Source: Candidatus Kuenenia stuttgartensis
GTDB lineage: Bacteria; Planctomycetota; UBA11346
Length of the DNA: 50,461 nt
Assembly (NCBI GenBank): GCA_945876185.1
Contig: CAMCMZ010000021.1
Span: 1 to 50,461, forward strand
Direction of reading: 5' to 3'
Made by a program: the position numbers and the translations under genes. Every line of letters begins with the position of its first letter. The stretch's first letter is position 1. Positions 7,749-16,181 of the stretch are shown in pieces. The notes under the pieces were generated by a model, which saw nothing but the letters and a program-made list of their open reading frames with translations, was not told where the DNA came from and ran no database searches.

Positions 7749-7869
7749 CGTCGATGTGGACATCGACGCTCCATCGCGATGGCGTACGGAGCGGCGATGT
7801 CCAAGGAGCGGCGATGTCCACATCGCCGTCGGTATCCGAGAGGTTCGTCGATGTGGACATCGACGAACC
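7749..7869. repeat. Cluster of hairpin repeats (three near-perfect palindromes)
   Basis: Three 20-base palindromes sit in the 175-bp gap between convergent genes. CGTCGATGTGGACATCGACG occurs at 7749-7768 and again at 7846-7865, where the stem extends to 13 bp (7842-7869). CGGCGATGTCCACATCGCCG is at 7809-7828. Between them GGAGCGGCGATGTCCA is directly repeated (7788-7803 and 7805-7820) and CCATCGCGATGG forms a further palindrome (7771-7782). The layout resembles REP/BIME-type intergenic elements and could also terminate transcription in both directions. Confidence 0.75.
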
Positions 7870-7905
7870 ATAAGGCTGCGCAGTCAGGTTGGGGCGCAAG
7901 CCTCG

Positions 7906-8313
7906 CTAGGGATTCCCCGCCTCGTCCAGCACCGTGTCCGCGACCATGAGCGGCGTGCCGGGCCGGCGCACCAGCACCGCGAGCGCATCGGACGGCCGGC
8001 AGTCGATCACGGTGGCGGTGCCATCGGGACCGTGCAGGGCGAGTTCGGCGAAGAACACGCCGTCCTTGAAGTTGTTGATGCGGATCTCGTCGATCTTCAG
8101 GCCGAAGCGGTCCATCAGGTTGGCGATGAGGTCGTGGGTCAGCGGCCGGCTGAACGCCTGACCTTTGACGGCGCGGTCGATGGCGAGGGCCTCGTGCTGG
8201 CCGATGACGATCGGGATGCGCCGGCCGCCGTGGCGTTCAGCAATGAAAACGATCTGCTGTTCCGCCGTCTCGTCGATCAGGATCTGGGACAGCACGCAGG
8301 GCTTGAGCGGCAT
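7906..8313 (-). CDS. Bifunctional nuclease family protein (DUF151)
   Basis: A 135-residue protein that matches the BFN/DUF151 domain over nearly its full length: AERHGGRRIPIVIGQHEALA near the start, then THDLIANLMDRFGLKIDEI, the central VFFAELALHGPDGT strand pair, and the signature IDCRPSDALAVLVRRPGTPL. Plant and mycobacterial relatives have reported RNase and DNase activity; bacterial roles are otherwise poorly known. It is the last gene of the minus-strand group that runs from 11553, with 43 bp separating it from the PfkB kinase. The hairpin cluster at 7749-7869 lies just beyond its stop and is a plausible terminator. Confidence 0.9.
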   Translation of the reverse strand: MPLKPCVLSQILIDETAEQQIVFIAERHGGRRIPIVIGQHEALAIDRAVKGQAFSRPLTHDLIANLMDRFGLKIDEIRINNFKDGVFFAELALHGPDGTATVIDCRPSDALAVLVRRPGTPLMVADTVLDEAGNP

Positions 8314-8356
8314 GCTGGCAGCGTCGGGGCCAGTGCGGAGTCGGCAACGGCCTGCA

Positions 8357-9250
8357 TCAGCCAGCCGGGACGACCTGCACGGCGGATTCGAGCGCGGTGA
8401 TGTCCTCGGGGCCGATGCGGGCGATGTCGGCGCGGGCGGCGTTAGCGGCTCCGGCGGCGGCGGCGTAGCGCAGTTGCGCCGGCAGGTCAGCCCCGCCCAG
8501 GCGGGCGTGGGCGAGCGCCGCCAGGTAACAGTCGCCGCTGCCGACCGGGTTCACCTCGCGCACCGGCGGTGGTACGACTCGGAAACGTCCGCCCGGCGTG
8601 CGCACCCTCACCTCGGCGGCGCCGTCGCTCAGGTGCAGTTCGGCCGGCTGGGCCCAGCTGCGTCCGCCCCGGCCGTATTCCTGGCGATTTGGTTTCACCA
8701 GCGATGGTGGATGCGGCCCGTCGAGCGCGCGCTCCATCGCCTCGCCATAGGCATCGAGCCAGAACGGCACTCCGGCCCGGTGACAGGCGGTGGCGATCAG
8801 GCGGTAGAGTTCGTTGCACGACGGATCCGGCACCGAACCGCTCGCAAGCACCAGATCGGCGTCACTCAGGCGGTGGCGCAACCGGCGCAGGAGTTCCGCC
8901 GATTCGCCAGCGCGCACGGCGAAGCCGCCTTCGAGCACGGCGGTGCTGCCGCCACGATCCGGATCGACCGCGATCCAGCCGATGCGCAGGCGGGCCCTGG
9001 TCGCGGTGAAATCCGCTTCGATACCGTCGGCCTCAACCAGTTCGGTGTAAAGCGTGCCGGTGACGCCACCAGCGAAGCCGAGCGCGCTGACCTCATGTCC
9101 GTGCCGGGCGAGCACGCGGGCGACGTTGATGCCCTTGCCCCCGGCGACAAAGCCGATCGCCGGCACCCGCACGCTTTTCCCCGGTTCGATCGCGACGTGC
9201 GCGAGCTGGTCGAGCAGCGGATTCGCGGTGATGGTGACGATCCGGGCCAT
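8357..9250 (-). CDS. 1-phosphofructokinase-like PfkB sugar-phosphate kinase
   Basis: A 297-residue PfkB-fold kinase of the FruK/LacC branch. The start MARIVTITANPLLDQLAHV, the substrate loop AGGKGINVARVLARHG and the C-terminal NPVGSGDCYLAALAHA fit; the catalytic aspartate is in GSGD. FruK/LacC enzymes phosphorylate fructose 1-phosphate or tagatose 6-phosphate. No PTS gene is next to it, so the substrate is uncertain. It sits 12 bp after the spermidine-synthase-like gene and 43 bp before the bifunctional nuclease on the same strand, a grouping that does not point to one pathway. Confidence 0.82.
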   Translation of the reverse strand: MARIVTITANPLLDQLAHVAIEPGKSVRVPAIGFVAGGKGINVARVLARHGHEVSALGFAGGVTGTLYTELVEADGIEADFTATRARLRIGWIAVDPDRGGSTAVLEGGFAVRAGESAELLRRLRHRLSDADLVLASGSVPDPSCNELYRLIATACHRAGVPFWLDAYGEAMERALDGPHPPSLVKPNRQEYGRGGRSWAQPAELHLSDGAAEVRVRTPGGRFRVVPPPVREVNPVGSGDCYLAALAHARLGGADLPAQLRYAAAAGAANAARADIARIGPEDITALESAVQVVPAG

Positions 9251-9262
9251 GGCGAACCGGAA

Positions 9263-10909
9263 TCAGCGGTTCCAGATGTCGGCGTTGGGCTTCTGGTCGG
9301 TGAACAACGGCGCGTCGCGGATGGTGAAGTTGGCGTCGCGGTCGTAGGGGCGTTCGTCGCCCGGTGGGTCGACCGGGCCGACCAGGGATTCACCGGCATG
9401 GATCTGGCCGTCCTTGGCCAGGATCAGGCTGATGCGAACGACTTCGCGCGGCAGGCGGACAAAGTCGGTCTCGGTCCGGGAAATGCCTGCGTACGCCTCA
9501 TCAGACGACCAGCCCACCAGTCGGTCGGCGAACAGCGGGTCTTTGGACAAGGCTGCGCCAGCTTGCCGGACACGTTCAGCGACGGTGGAGTTCTTCTCGA
9601 AACCGAACCGAATATGTTGCGAGAGTTCCTCTTTGCGGCTGGTCGCCGGCGCTGATTTCACCAGCTCGGGAACGGCGGTCTCCAACAGTTGGGTGGGCAG
9701 GTTCGAGGAATAGAGATCAGAGCGGTTGCCGTCGCCCTCCCGCACCAGGGTGAGGTGCGAGCCGGTGTAGACGTCGGGCTTCAATTCGGGGAACGGCACC
9801 CACGCCCGCAACCGGGCCCAGCCGGCGGAATTGTCCTTCGGGTCGACCGGAGTGCGGGCTGCGATCACGATGTTGTTCCGGCTCTCGTCCATGAATTCGG
9901 TGAAGTTCGACAGTCCCTGATGGTTGCGGTAAACGACGGGGAAATTCCAGGTCTGGATCAGCCCGGCGGCCCGCATGCTGCGGATCGCTCCGCCCAGGGT
10001 GCGATGCTGGGTGCCGACGATGGAACCATCCTTCGCCTCTTTGCCATAGCTGCCGATCACATTGGCCAGCACCAGGCCGCCGTCTGACAGGGCGTCGCCG
10101 CAGTATTTAAAAAATTCCCGCGTCATCAGGTGCGGCGGAATGGTCGAGCCAGCGGTGTAGGCGTCGAGGATGATGAGATCGAAACCCTTGCCGGCCTGCT
10201 TGCGCTCGAGCGCGTCATAGCGGATGAACTGGCGCGCGTCGCGGGCGATGAATTCCAGGCGTGGTTCGCCCCGGCTGGTCTTCTGCGTTCCCAGCCAGTC
10301 GATGAGCGGATAATGAGCGCGCACGATGTCGATGACGCGCTGGTCGATGTCGACCACCGCGATCGCCGCGTCGGGGAAATGGTGGGCGAGCTGAGCCATG
10401 CCCACGCCACTGCCCAGGCCGACCACCAGGATGCGCGCCTTGGCCGCGCGCGGATCGGGACCAGCCTCGGCCATCAGACGCTGATTCAGCAGCAGGCCGA
10501 ACGGGAAGAGGCTGATATAGGCCGAATGATTGAGGGTGCCGGGATCCGGCGGCGGCACGCTGGCGGGCCAACTGCTTTCGGGTTTGGCGCGGGCGGCGGG
10601 ATGGCCGCCCGCGGGTATGAGGTGCGGCAGGGCGGGGCTGCCATCTGGTTTCTTGAGGGCACAGAGGTCCGCCCAGGTGGGACGCAGGCAGACGCCGCCC
10701 TCGACGTTGGCGAAGAAGCGCAGTTGCAGGTAGTTCTCGGACGGGCTCGCGACGAAGGTCATGCTGGTGTAGGCGCTCTCGCTATGGGCAAGGGCGTACT
10801 GGTCGCTGGCGGTGCCGCGGCTGGACAGGCGGTAATGGTTGTCCGCGAAGATCCAGCCGGCGACGATGGCAGCGAGTGCGAGCGCGATGGCGAGGAACCT
10901 GCCGGTCAC
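9263..10909 (-). CDS. Spermidine-synthase-like (SAM-fold) protein with N-terminal membrane anchor
   Basis: It starts at GTG 10907-10909, overlapping the stop of the upstream membrane gene by 3 bases. Residues ~1-25 form one transmembrane helix (FLAIALALAAIVAGWIF). An extracytoplasmic-looking stretch follows, then a class I SAM/decarboxy-SAM fold: ILVVGLGSGVGMAQLAHHF, the acidic AIAVVDIDQRVIDIV, and FDLIILDAYTAG, the equivalent of the catalytic D in spermidine synthases. About 200 extra C-terminal residues have no clear match. In many bacteria this domain is fused to a multi-pass membrane part; here the two parts are separate genes. Polyamine synthase activity is not certain for this subfamily. 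Confidence 0.75.
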   Translation of the reverse strand: MTGRFLAIALALAAIVAGWIFADNHYRLSSRGTASDQYALAHSESAYTSMTFVASPSENYLQLRFFANVEGGVCLRPTWADLCALKKPDGSPALPHLIPAGGHPAARAKPESSWPASVPPPDPGTLNHSAYISLFPFGLLLNQRLMAEAGPDPRAAKARILVVGLGSGVGMAQLAHHFPDAAIAVVDIDQRVIDIVRAHYPLIDWLGTQKTSRGEPRLEFIARDARQFIRYDALERKQAGKGFDLIILDAYTAGSTIPPHLMTREFFKYCGDALSDGGLVLANVIGSYGKEAKDGSIVGTQHRTLGGAIRSMRAAGLIQTWNFPVVYRNHQGLSNFTEFMDESRNNIVIAARTPVDPKDNSAGWARLRAWVPFPELKPDVYTGSHLTLVREGDGNRSDLYSSNLPTQLLETAVPELVKSAPATSRKEELSQHIRFGFEKNSTVAERVRQAGAALSKDPLFADRLVGWSSDEAYAGISRTETDFVRLPREVVRISLILAKDGQIHAGESLVGPVDPPGDERPYDRDANFTIRDAPLFTDQKPNADIWNR

Positions 10910-11553
10910 GGCTGGACTCCGGTCACGATGGTCTTCGCCAGCGGATCGGCCGCACTGGGTGATTCGGCCTCCAGCTTGAAGAACAGGTGGGCGAGTCCGA
11001 GCAGGCAGAGCACCACGCCCATCGCCCACAAATTGTCGTTCAGCGTCACGTAGGCGAGCAGGATGTAGTTGGCGACCAGGATGCCAACCACGTTGCCAAT
11101 CGAACCGACGGCGTAGAGCGTGCCGGTGGTGCGGCCGACCCGGTCAGCCCCGGTGAAGGCGAGGCGAACCAGAATGGGGGAGACGCAGCCCAACAGCAGC
11201 GACGGCGGCAGGAAGAGCACCAGGGCGCCCAGCAGCACGCCGCCGCGCGCGGCTTTGAGATCGGGACTCAGCGATTCGGTGAAGGCCAGGCAGTAAATCG
11301 GCAACAGGCAGTAGAACACGCCCGCGAGCAGGATGATCCAGCCCAGCGGTTGCGAGGTCTTCATCTTGTCGGCGATGCGTCCGCCGATGACGTAGCCGAT
11401 CGACAGGCTGAGGATGAACACCGAGATGATTGCGGCCCAGGTGTCGACCGAGGACCCAAATGGCGGGAACAGCGCGCGCGCGCCGACGATCTCCAACGCC
11501 ATCATGCAGAAGCCGCAGATGATCGAGGTGGCGTAAAGGACGGGATTGCGCAT
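10906..11553 (-). CDS. Multi-pass membrane half of a fused-MFS/spermidine-synthase-type system
   Basis: A 215-residue protein with about six hydrophobic helices, beginning MRNPVLYATSIICGFCMMAL and EIVGARALFPPFGSSVDTWA. This opening, with its E-x2-G-x-R-x2-P-x-FG pattern, is typical of the membrane domain that is normally fused to a spermidine-synthase domain. Later helices include SIGYVIGGRIADK and VGRTTGTLYAVGSIGNVVG. It overlaps the SAM-fold gene at the stop/start junction, so both halves should be made in fixed ratio and probably assemble in the membrane. Transport of the synthase product is a reasonable but unproven idea. Confidence 0.78.
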   Translation of the reverse strand: MRNPVLYATSIICGFCMMALEIVGARALFPPFGSSVDTWAAIISVFILSLSIGYVIGGRIADKMKTSQPLGWIILLAGVFYCLLPIYCLAFTESLSPDLKAARGGVLLGALVLFLPPSLLLGCVSPILVRLAFTGADRVGRTTGTLYAVGSIGNVVGILVANYILLAYVTLNDNLWAMGVVLCLLGLAHLFFKLEAESPSAADPLAKTIVTGVQP

Positions 11554-11771
11554 GGGTGCTCCGGGCCCGGCCAGCGGGCAGAGCGGGGGAGGCTAGTGCC
11601 GACCCCAGAAGCGCAAAGCACCGAACCCGTACGGGCTGCGGGCCGTCTCCCGGATAGGGACAGGGGTGGTTACCGGGCGGGACCACGCTTGGCCACCCTG
11701 CCCCCCCCTTCGTAACGCATTGGGCCCGAGGTCCGCGATTTCTCGACCGTCGTGGCCGGAGCCTGCATGGT

Positions 11772-14700
11772 TCAGGGCCAACAGGGTTTGGTCGCCAGCG
11801 TGCCGAGCGTCAGAGCTGTCCCGTCCCAAGTGACGGTCTGGCCACCAATGATGGCCGTGGGGCCATTGACCTGCACCGTCGGCGTTGCACCGCGGCTGAC
11901 CGTCATCACCACCACGAACTGGCTGCCGCTACCGGTCAGGCGGATCACCTGACGGTCGAGCGGCGTCTGATGGTGACGTGCATGATAGTTGATCTCGTGG
12001 GTGAAGCGGACCTTCGCCACGGTAAGGACCGGATGTTGTGGCAGGATCACGGTGCCGCGCAGCACCGCGCCATCCGCGGCGGTGATGGTGAAACCGGTCG
12101 CGTCGGTGGCGACCGTGTGCCCGGCTGCGGTGCAGAACTGCCAGACCTCGTCGCCCTTGGTGCCGGTCATCCGGTCGGCCACCACCATCAAGACCGGAGC
12201 GCCGCTGGCACCCGAATGGTCCACAGAGACCGTGCGCATCGCGCGGATACCAAGGTCCACGAGGTTCCTGTGCTTGCGCGTCGCCTTCCCATCGGCGGCC
12301 GGAATCTCGACCTGCTCCTCGCCCAGGAAACCGTTGGACACATCCATGGTAACCAGACCAGAGCCATTCTCGGCCAGGGCCGCTGAGATCAGCCGGCTGT
12401 GGGTGGCCTCCACGGACTTTTCTGGGGGAATGATGGCTTTGACAGGATAGCGGGTGGAATCGAAGCGACGCCCGCCATCGGTCATGGCCACGCCAGGCAC
12501 CACCACCACGCTGCCGAATTGGCGCCGGTCGGGGTAGAGGCCACCCTTTCCAGCTTTGCGCAGATCGATGCCGTTGCCGGCCGGGATGCCGCGATCGGCC
12601 CACACCGAGCCCAGGGCCACCCATCGCAGGTCGCCCCAGTCCGGACCGCTCCATCCCTGGGATGGCGTCCGCATGCTCAGGAGGGTGGCCACGCTGTCGT
12701 CGGCGTCCTTCCAGGCGTTGCGCCAGACGAAGCCACCCTTGTAGCGGTCGATCAGGGCGCGCGGCAGCACGGTTTCCACCGCGGTGGCCGGGGGCAGCGT
12801 GCCGGGATGATTGATGAAGCGGAAGGCGGCCGAAGTGCAGTCCAGGTCGGCCATGGGCATCATCGGGCCCTTGAGCCGGCCGGCCTCGGCCAGGGCCTGG
12901 GTCCGGTCCCACGCCGCCTGGCAGACGTCGCGATACTTTGCTTCGATCAGGCCGAAACCGCGGGCCCAGTTGTCCACGCCCAAAGGCCCGCCGCCCGGCG
13001 CATAGGAGGGCGTCTCTGCCCCCTGGTCGCTGAACACGGTCTTGGCCACATACAGCGGGAAGGTTGAGACCAGCCGGCTGCCCGGCTGGGCGCTGCGGCC
13101 CATGGCGTTGCGGAAGGCATGTTCAAACAGCAGGCCCATGCGCAGCGCATGTTGGGTGTAGGCTTCGCCTTCGGTGTTCCAGCCCGCTTCGCCGAAGGCG
13201 ACCTCGTCCCAATTGCCCAGACGGATTTCGGCCACGGCCAGCCAACGCCGGGCTTCGGTGTTGGCCTGGTCGTCGCGATCGATGCTCGTCGCTGCCAGGC
13301 GGAAGGCGTGTCCGCGTTGGGCCGTGGCCAGCCAGATGGCGGCTTCCTCGGGTTTCATGGCCAGGAAGCGCGGATGGCTCTCGATGATCTCATGGGCGCC
13401 GCAGGCGCCGATGGCCACCTCAGCCATCAGCGAATGCCGGCCAGCCGCCAGTTTCACCACCTGGCCGTTGACCAGGGCACGGCCGTCGAGGAACACCGCG
13501 ATGCGTTCGAGCTTCATGGTGGAATGGTCCAGGCGGAAATGGCCGGCCTCGGCCACCTCCAGCACGGTGGCCAGCAGATGCGTGGTCAGGTATTTTCGGC
13601 CGCTGGCCGCAGCGAAGTCCACCCCGCCCGCCAATTCTGGTTTGCGATACTTCCCCGCCAGGTCGGCGCTGATCAGGCAGGTGGCCGGCAGCGGCGCGAA
13701 GACGCAGGTGGCCTTGGATCCGCCGCGGGTGGTGCATTCCACGGCGGTGCCGGCGACTGGTCGGGAACGGGGATCCAGCAGGCGGACATCGCGATCCACG
13801 TCGAAAGGGCCGGCATGCAGCCAGGTGCCGATGGTCTTGCCGGCGGTCAGCGGCGTCGGCACCACGCCGTCCCGGGGCAGATCGGGACTGGCCGGCAGGT
13901 CGGAAATGGCCGGGGCCTCCGGATCCTGGGTCGCCGGAGCGGGATCGCCCAGCATGGCCAACGAGGCTAGGCCCATGGCGGCGCGGTACATGGCGCTCCA
14001 ATTCGAGCCATCGATATCGTTGAAGCCGCCGACCGGCGGGTAGTAGAGGTACTGCATCTTGACCATCAGGGCGCTCTGCAGGGCCTCGCGCCACTTCTGA
14101 TCGGCGGTGTCGTAGAGCAGGTCGTAGGCCAGCGCCGCCTGAGCGACGCAGGCGGCGGCGCCGTGGACATACATCACGTTGTACCAGTTCGGGATGTCAT
14201 CGCGCAGGACCTTGCGACCCTCCTCGGCCAGAGCGGTCTCGGCCGTGAGGTGGTAGAGCAGGCCCAGGGCCACGGCCCGGGCGGTGGGGCCTTCGGTGTC
14301 CGGCCCGCCTTTTCCGGCCAACAATTTCCGCAAGCGTGCGATCTCGGCTTGACCCCAGGGAGTCGCGGCCTTGGCCTTGAGGGCCGGCAGATCAGCCTTG
14401 CGGAACAGGAGACGCGGATGCTCGCCCGGCTTCGGCGCCTCGGCGGTCTCGATCAGCGGGGTGAGGACGCCACTGGCCGCGCCCTTCCCCTCTTGACCGT
14501 GGTAGGCGCCGGTCCAGACGCCGCGGAATCCACCATCGCCCTGGCGCTGCAACTGCACCTGGTATCGGTTCCAGTCGCGCGGCGGATCCCAGGGACAGGG
14601 TTCTTCCTGCAGGGTCACCTCGACCGCGGCATGACGGTCGTCGATGGCCAGACTGGTGGCCCGGCCGTGGTGGTCGGTCTTGTTGACCCCACGGGCATCG

Positions 14701-14909
14701 GCGGCCACCACCCGTTCCCAACGGCCGTGGTTGCGCACCAGCCGCAGGCGCAAGCCACTGCCCAGGGCCGGATCGCCGCCTGGCCACACCGCACCCTCCA
14801 AGGTGACGTCGAGACGAACGGTGGACGGCAATGGTGCGGGGTCGCTGGCGCCCTGCAGCATTCCGGTCAGACCGGCGAGGAGGAGCAATGTTACCTGGAA
14901 CAAGGTCAT
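11772..14909 (-). CDS. Secreted heparinase/alginate-lyase-like protein (lyase A)
   Basis: A 1045-residue protein with a signal peptide (MTLFQVTLLLLAGLTGMLQG). Residues ~30-155 are a beta-rich domain. Then comes GEHPRLLFRKADLPALKAKA (162-181), the characteristic lead-in to the alpha/alpha-toroid of heparinase II/III and alginate-lyase-like enzymes. The toroid contains GGFNDIDGSNWSAMYRAAMG and is interrupted by a beta module with GTWLHAGPFDVDRDVRLLD. The C-terminal ~350 residues are a beta-sandwich typical of these lyases. Family members cleave uronic-acid polysaccharides by beta-elimination, usually in the periplasm or outside. The same lead-in motif recurs in the gene at 16560. Exact substrate is unknown, and a structural role without catalysis is possible. 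Confidence 0.7.
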   Translation of the reverse strand: MTLFQVTLLLLAGLTGMLQGASDPAPLPSTVRLDVTLEGAVWPGGDPALGSGLRLRLVRNHGRWERVVAADARGVNKTDHHGRATSLAIDDRHAAVEVTLQEEPCPWDPPRDWNRYQVQLQRQGDGGFRGVWTGAYHGQEGKGAASGVLTPLIETAEAPKPGEHPRLLFRKADLPALKAKAATPWGQAEIARLRKLLAGKGGPDTEGPTARAVALGLLYHLTAETALAEEGRKVLRDDIPNWYNVMYVHGAAACVAQAALAYDLLYDTADQKWREALQSALMVKMQYLYYPPVGGFNDIDGSNWSAMYRAAMGLASLAMLGDPAPATQDPEAPAISDLPASPDLPRDGVVPTPLTAGKTIGTWLHAGPFDVDRDVRLLDPRSRPVAGTAVECTTRGGSKATCVFAPLPATCLISADLAGKYRKPELAGGVDFAAASGRKYLTTHLLATVLEVAEAGHFRLDHSTMKLERIAVFLDGRALVNGQVVKLAAGRHSLMAEVAIGACGAHEIIESHPRFLAMKPEEAAIWLATAQRGHAFRLAATSIDRDDQANTEARRWLAVAEIRLGNWDEVAFGEAGWNTEGEAYTQHALRMGLLFEHAFRNAMGRSAQPGSRLVSTFPLYVAKTVFSDQGAETPSYAPGGGPLGVDNWARGFGLIEAKYRDVCQAAWDRTQALAEAGRLKGPMMPMADLDCTSAAFRFINHPGTLPPATAVETVLPRALIDRYKGGFVWRNAWKDADDSVATLLSMRTPSQGWSGPDWGDLRWVALGSVWADRGIPAGNGIDLRKAGKGGLYPDRRQFGSVVVVPGVAMTDGGRRFDSTRYPVKAIIPPEKSVEATHSRLISAALAENGSGLVTMDVSNGFLGEEQVEIPAADGKATRKHRNLVDLGIRAMRTVSVDHSGASGAPVLMVVADRMTGTKGDEVWQFCTAAGHTVATDATGFTITAADGAVLRGTVILPQHPVLTVAKVRFTHEINYHARHHQTPLDRQVIRLTGSGSQFVVVMTVSRGATPTVQVNGPTAIIGGQTVTWDGTALTLGTLATKPCWP

Positions 14910-15268
14910 GGAGTGAGTTTCCCGGTCGTTTAAACCCTAATACCTTGTACGGCGATGGACTGCCCTCGTTTGCGGCGTCCTCACTTCGCTTTTCGATAAA
15001 GCCGCAGTTCGGGGAGCGGAGGTGGCTGCAGGCGCATTGCCGCCACAGCGGTCGTCTGGGGATTGGCCATTTGTACAGGGTGGACCGGCGATCCAGCCAA
15101 GGCCGACCACGATTTTGCTGCAATCCCATGGTCATTCCGGCCTTGGTCGGATCGCCACATGGCCTGCGGCCGGTTGCAAACCGGCGGTCCCAGGCGCAAG
15201 CGTTTTATCATCCTTTCCGTGACATTGGGGTCGAATGGCAAATCCCCAGGCGCCAGGTATTCCTGGCG
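14910..15268. other. 359-bp gap between lyase A and the Hsp20 pair, with two hairpins
   Basis: No convincing gene. The gap must hold the promoter of lyase A and any terminator of the Hsp20 pair. It contains a long inverted repeat (15087-15156) and a 7-bp perfect hairpin GCCGGTT-GCA-AACCGGC (15169-15185). No T-run follows either stem. Confidence 0.6.
15087..15156. repeat. Long inverted repeat, 19-base arms
   Basis: GGCGATCCAGCCAAGGCCG (15087-15105) pairs with CGGCCTTGGTCGGATCGCC (15138-15156), with two adjacent mismatches and a 32-base loop. It could be a REP-type element or an RNA hairpin in the leader of lyase A. Confidence 0.65.
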
Positions 15269-15676
15269 TCACGCGGCGCTGATTTCGATCCGGCGCGGCT
15301 GCGCCGCCGGAACCTTGGGCAGTTCCAGGCGCAGGACGCCGTCCTTGATCGCCGCGCTGATCCGCTCGCCGTCCAGACTGTCGGCGAGGGTGAAAGCGCG
15401 GCGCCAACGCACCGGGCCGCTCTCGCGCCAGAGCGGACGCCCGCTTTCCAGCGCCTTGGGCGTGCCTTCGATGGTGAGCAACCCGCGATGCAGGCTGATA
15501 TTCAGCCCATCGCGATCGACGCCCGGCAGGTCGGCGACGACCACGACCTTGGCGTCGTCCTCATAGATGTCGCAGACCGGCACGGCGGTGCGGCGCGGGG
15601 TTTCGGTTGCCTGCGGGGCGGCCGCATCGGCGACCTCGCGCGGGTTGGATTTGGTGGAAAAAAGTGCGCTGAGCAT
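15269..15676 (-). CDS. Hsp20/alpha-crystallin small heat-shock protein
   Basis: A 135-residue protein with an alpha-crystallin domain at about residues 40-130: VVVVADLPGVDRDGLNISL, the LLTIEG strand, RRAFTLADSLDGERISA and the family signature AAIKDGVLRLELPK. The C-terminus ends RRIEISAA, an I-x-I type tail used for oligomer assembly. It binds unfolding proteins without ATP. It lies 61 bp after the other Hsp20 gene on the same strand and should share its promoter. The two proteins are quite different in sequence, so they could form mixed oligomers as seen for other paired Hsp20s. That last point is inference. Confidence 0.93.
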   Translation of the reverse strand: MLSALFSTKSNPREVADAAAPQATETPRRTAVPVCDIYEDDAKVVVVADLPGVDRDGLNISLHRGLLTIEGTPKALESGRPLWRESGPVRWRRAFTLADSLDGERISAAIKDGVLRLELPKVPAAQPRRIEISAA

Positions 15677-15737
15677 GGGATGGATCCTTTGCGGTTGGTG
15701 GAGAGGTTGGTGGATTCGGGGGTGCTCGTGCGGGCCG

Positions 15738-16181
15738 TTAATTCACGGCCACCGTGATGGCCTTGGGATTGTCTTCGGCGTGGCGCTTGAGCGTCACCGT
15801 CAGGACACCGTCCTTCACCGTCGCGGTCGCGTCGGCCGGATCGATGCGGAACGGCAGTTGCAGACTGCGGTTGAGCGTCCAGGCCGAGCGTTCACGCGCG
15901 AGCCAGGTGACGTTGGCGGGTTCGTCAACGGTGCGCGCGGCCGCCAAGGTCAGGGTGTCGCCGACCGTGGTGATGGTGATCGACTTGGGATCGACCCCGG
16001 ACACCGGGGCGGTGATGACCAGGTGCTGCTCGTCCGCATGGACGTTGATCGCGGGTCCGTTTCCGCGACCGACGACGCCATCGACCAGGCGGTGGAAGTC
16101 GGCGATGGCTTCGTCGAAGGCCGTGAGGGAATCCCACGATGTGGCACAGGTCGGGGAAAAGGGTGAGGTGAAGCGGTACAT
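15738..16181 (-). CDS. Hsp20/alpha-crystallin small heat-shock protein
   Basis: A 147-residue protein beginning MYRFTSPFSPTCATSWDSL, with the alpha-crystallin domain in the second half: AINVHADEQHLVITAPVSG, the central DTLTLAA strand, LNRSLQLPFRIDPADATA and the signature ATVKDGVLTVTLKRH. The start at 16179-16181 follows a GGAGG ribosome-binding site at good spacing. It is the first gene of the Hsp20 pair. About 90 bp upstream lies a sequence close to the sigma-54 consensus (16269-16285). I did not find a CIRCE operator. Confidence 0.93.
   Translation of the reverse strand: MYRFTSPFSPTCATSWDSLTAFDEAIADFHRLVDGVVGRGNGPAINVHADEQHLVITAPVSGVDPKSITITTVGDTLTLAAARTVDEPANVTWLARERSAWTLNRSLQLPFRIDPADATATVKDGVLTVTLKRHAEDNPKAITVAVN

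Noticed and set aside
7749-7869. CRISPR array
   Set aside because: Units are palindromic and unevenly spaced, there are no uniform spacers, and no cas gene is in the window.
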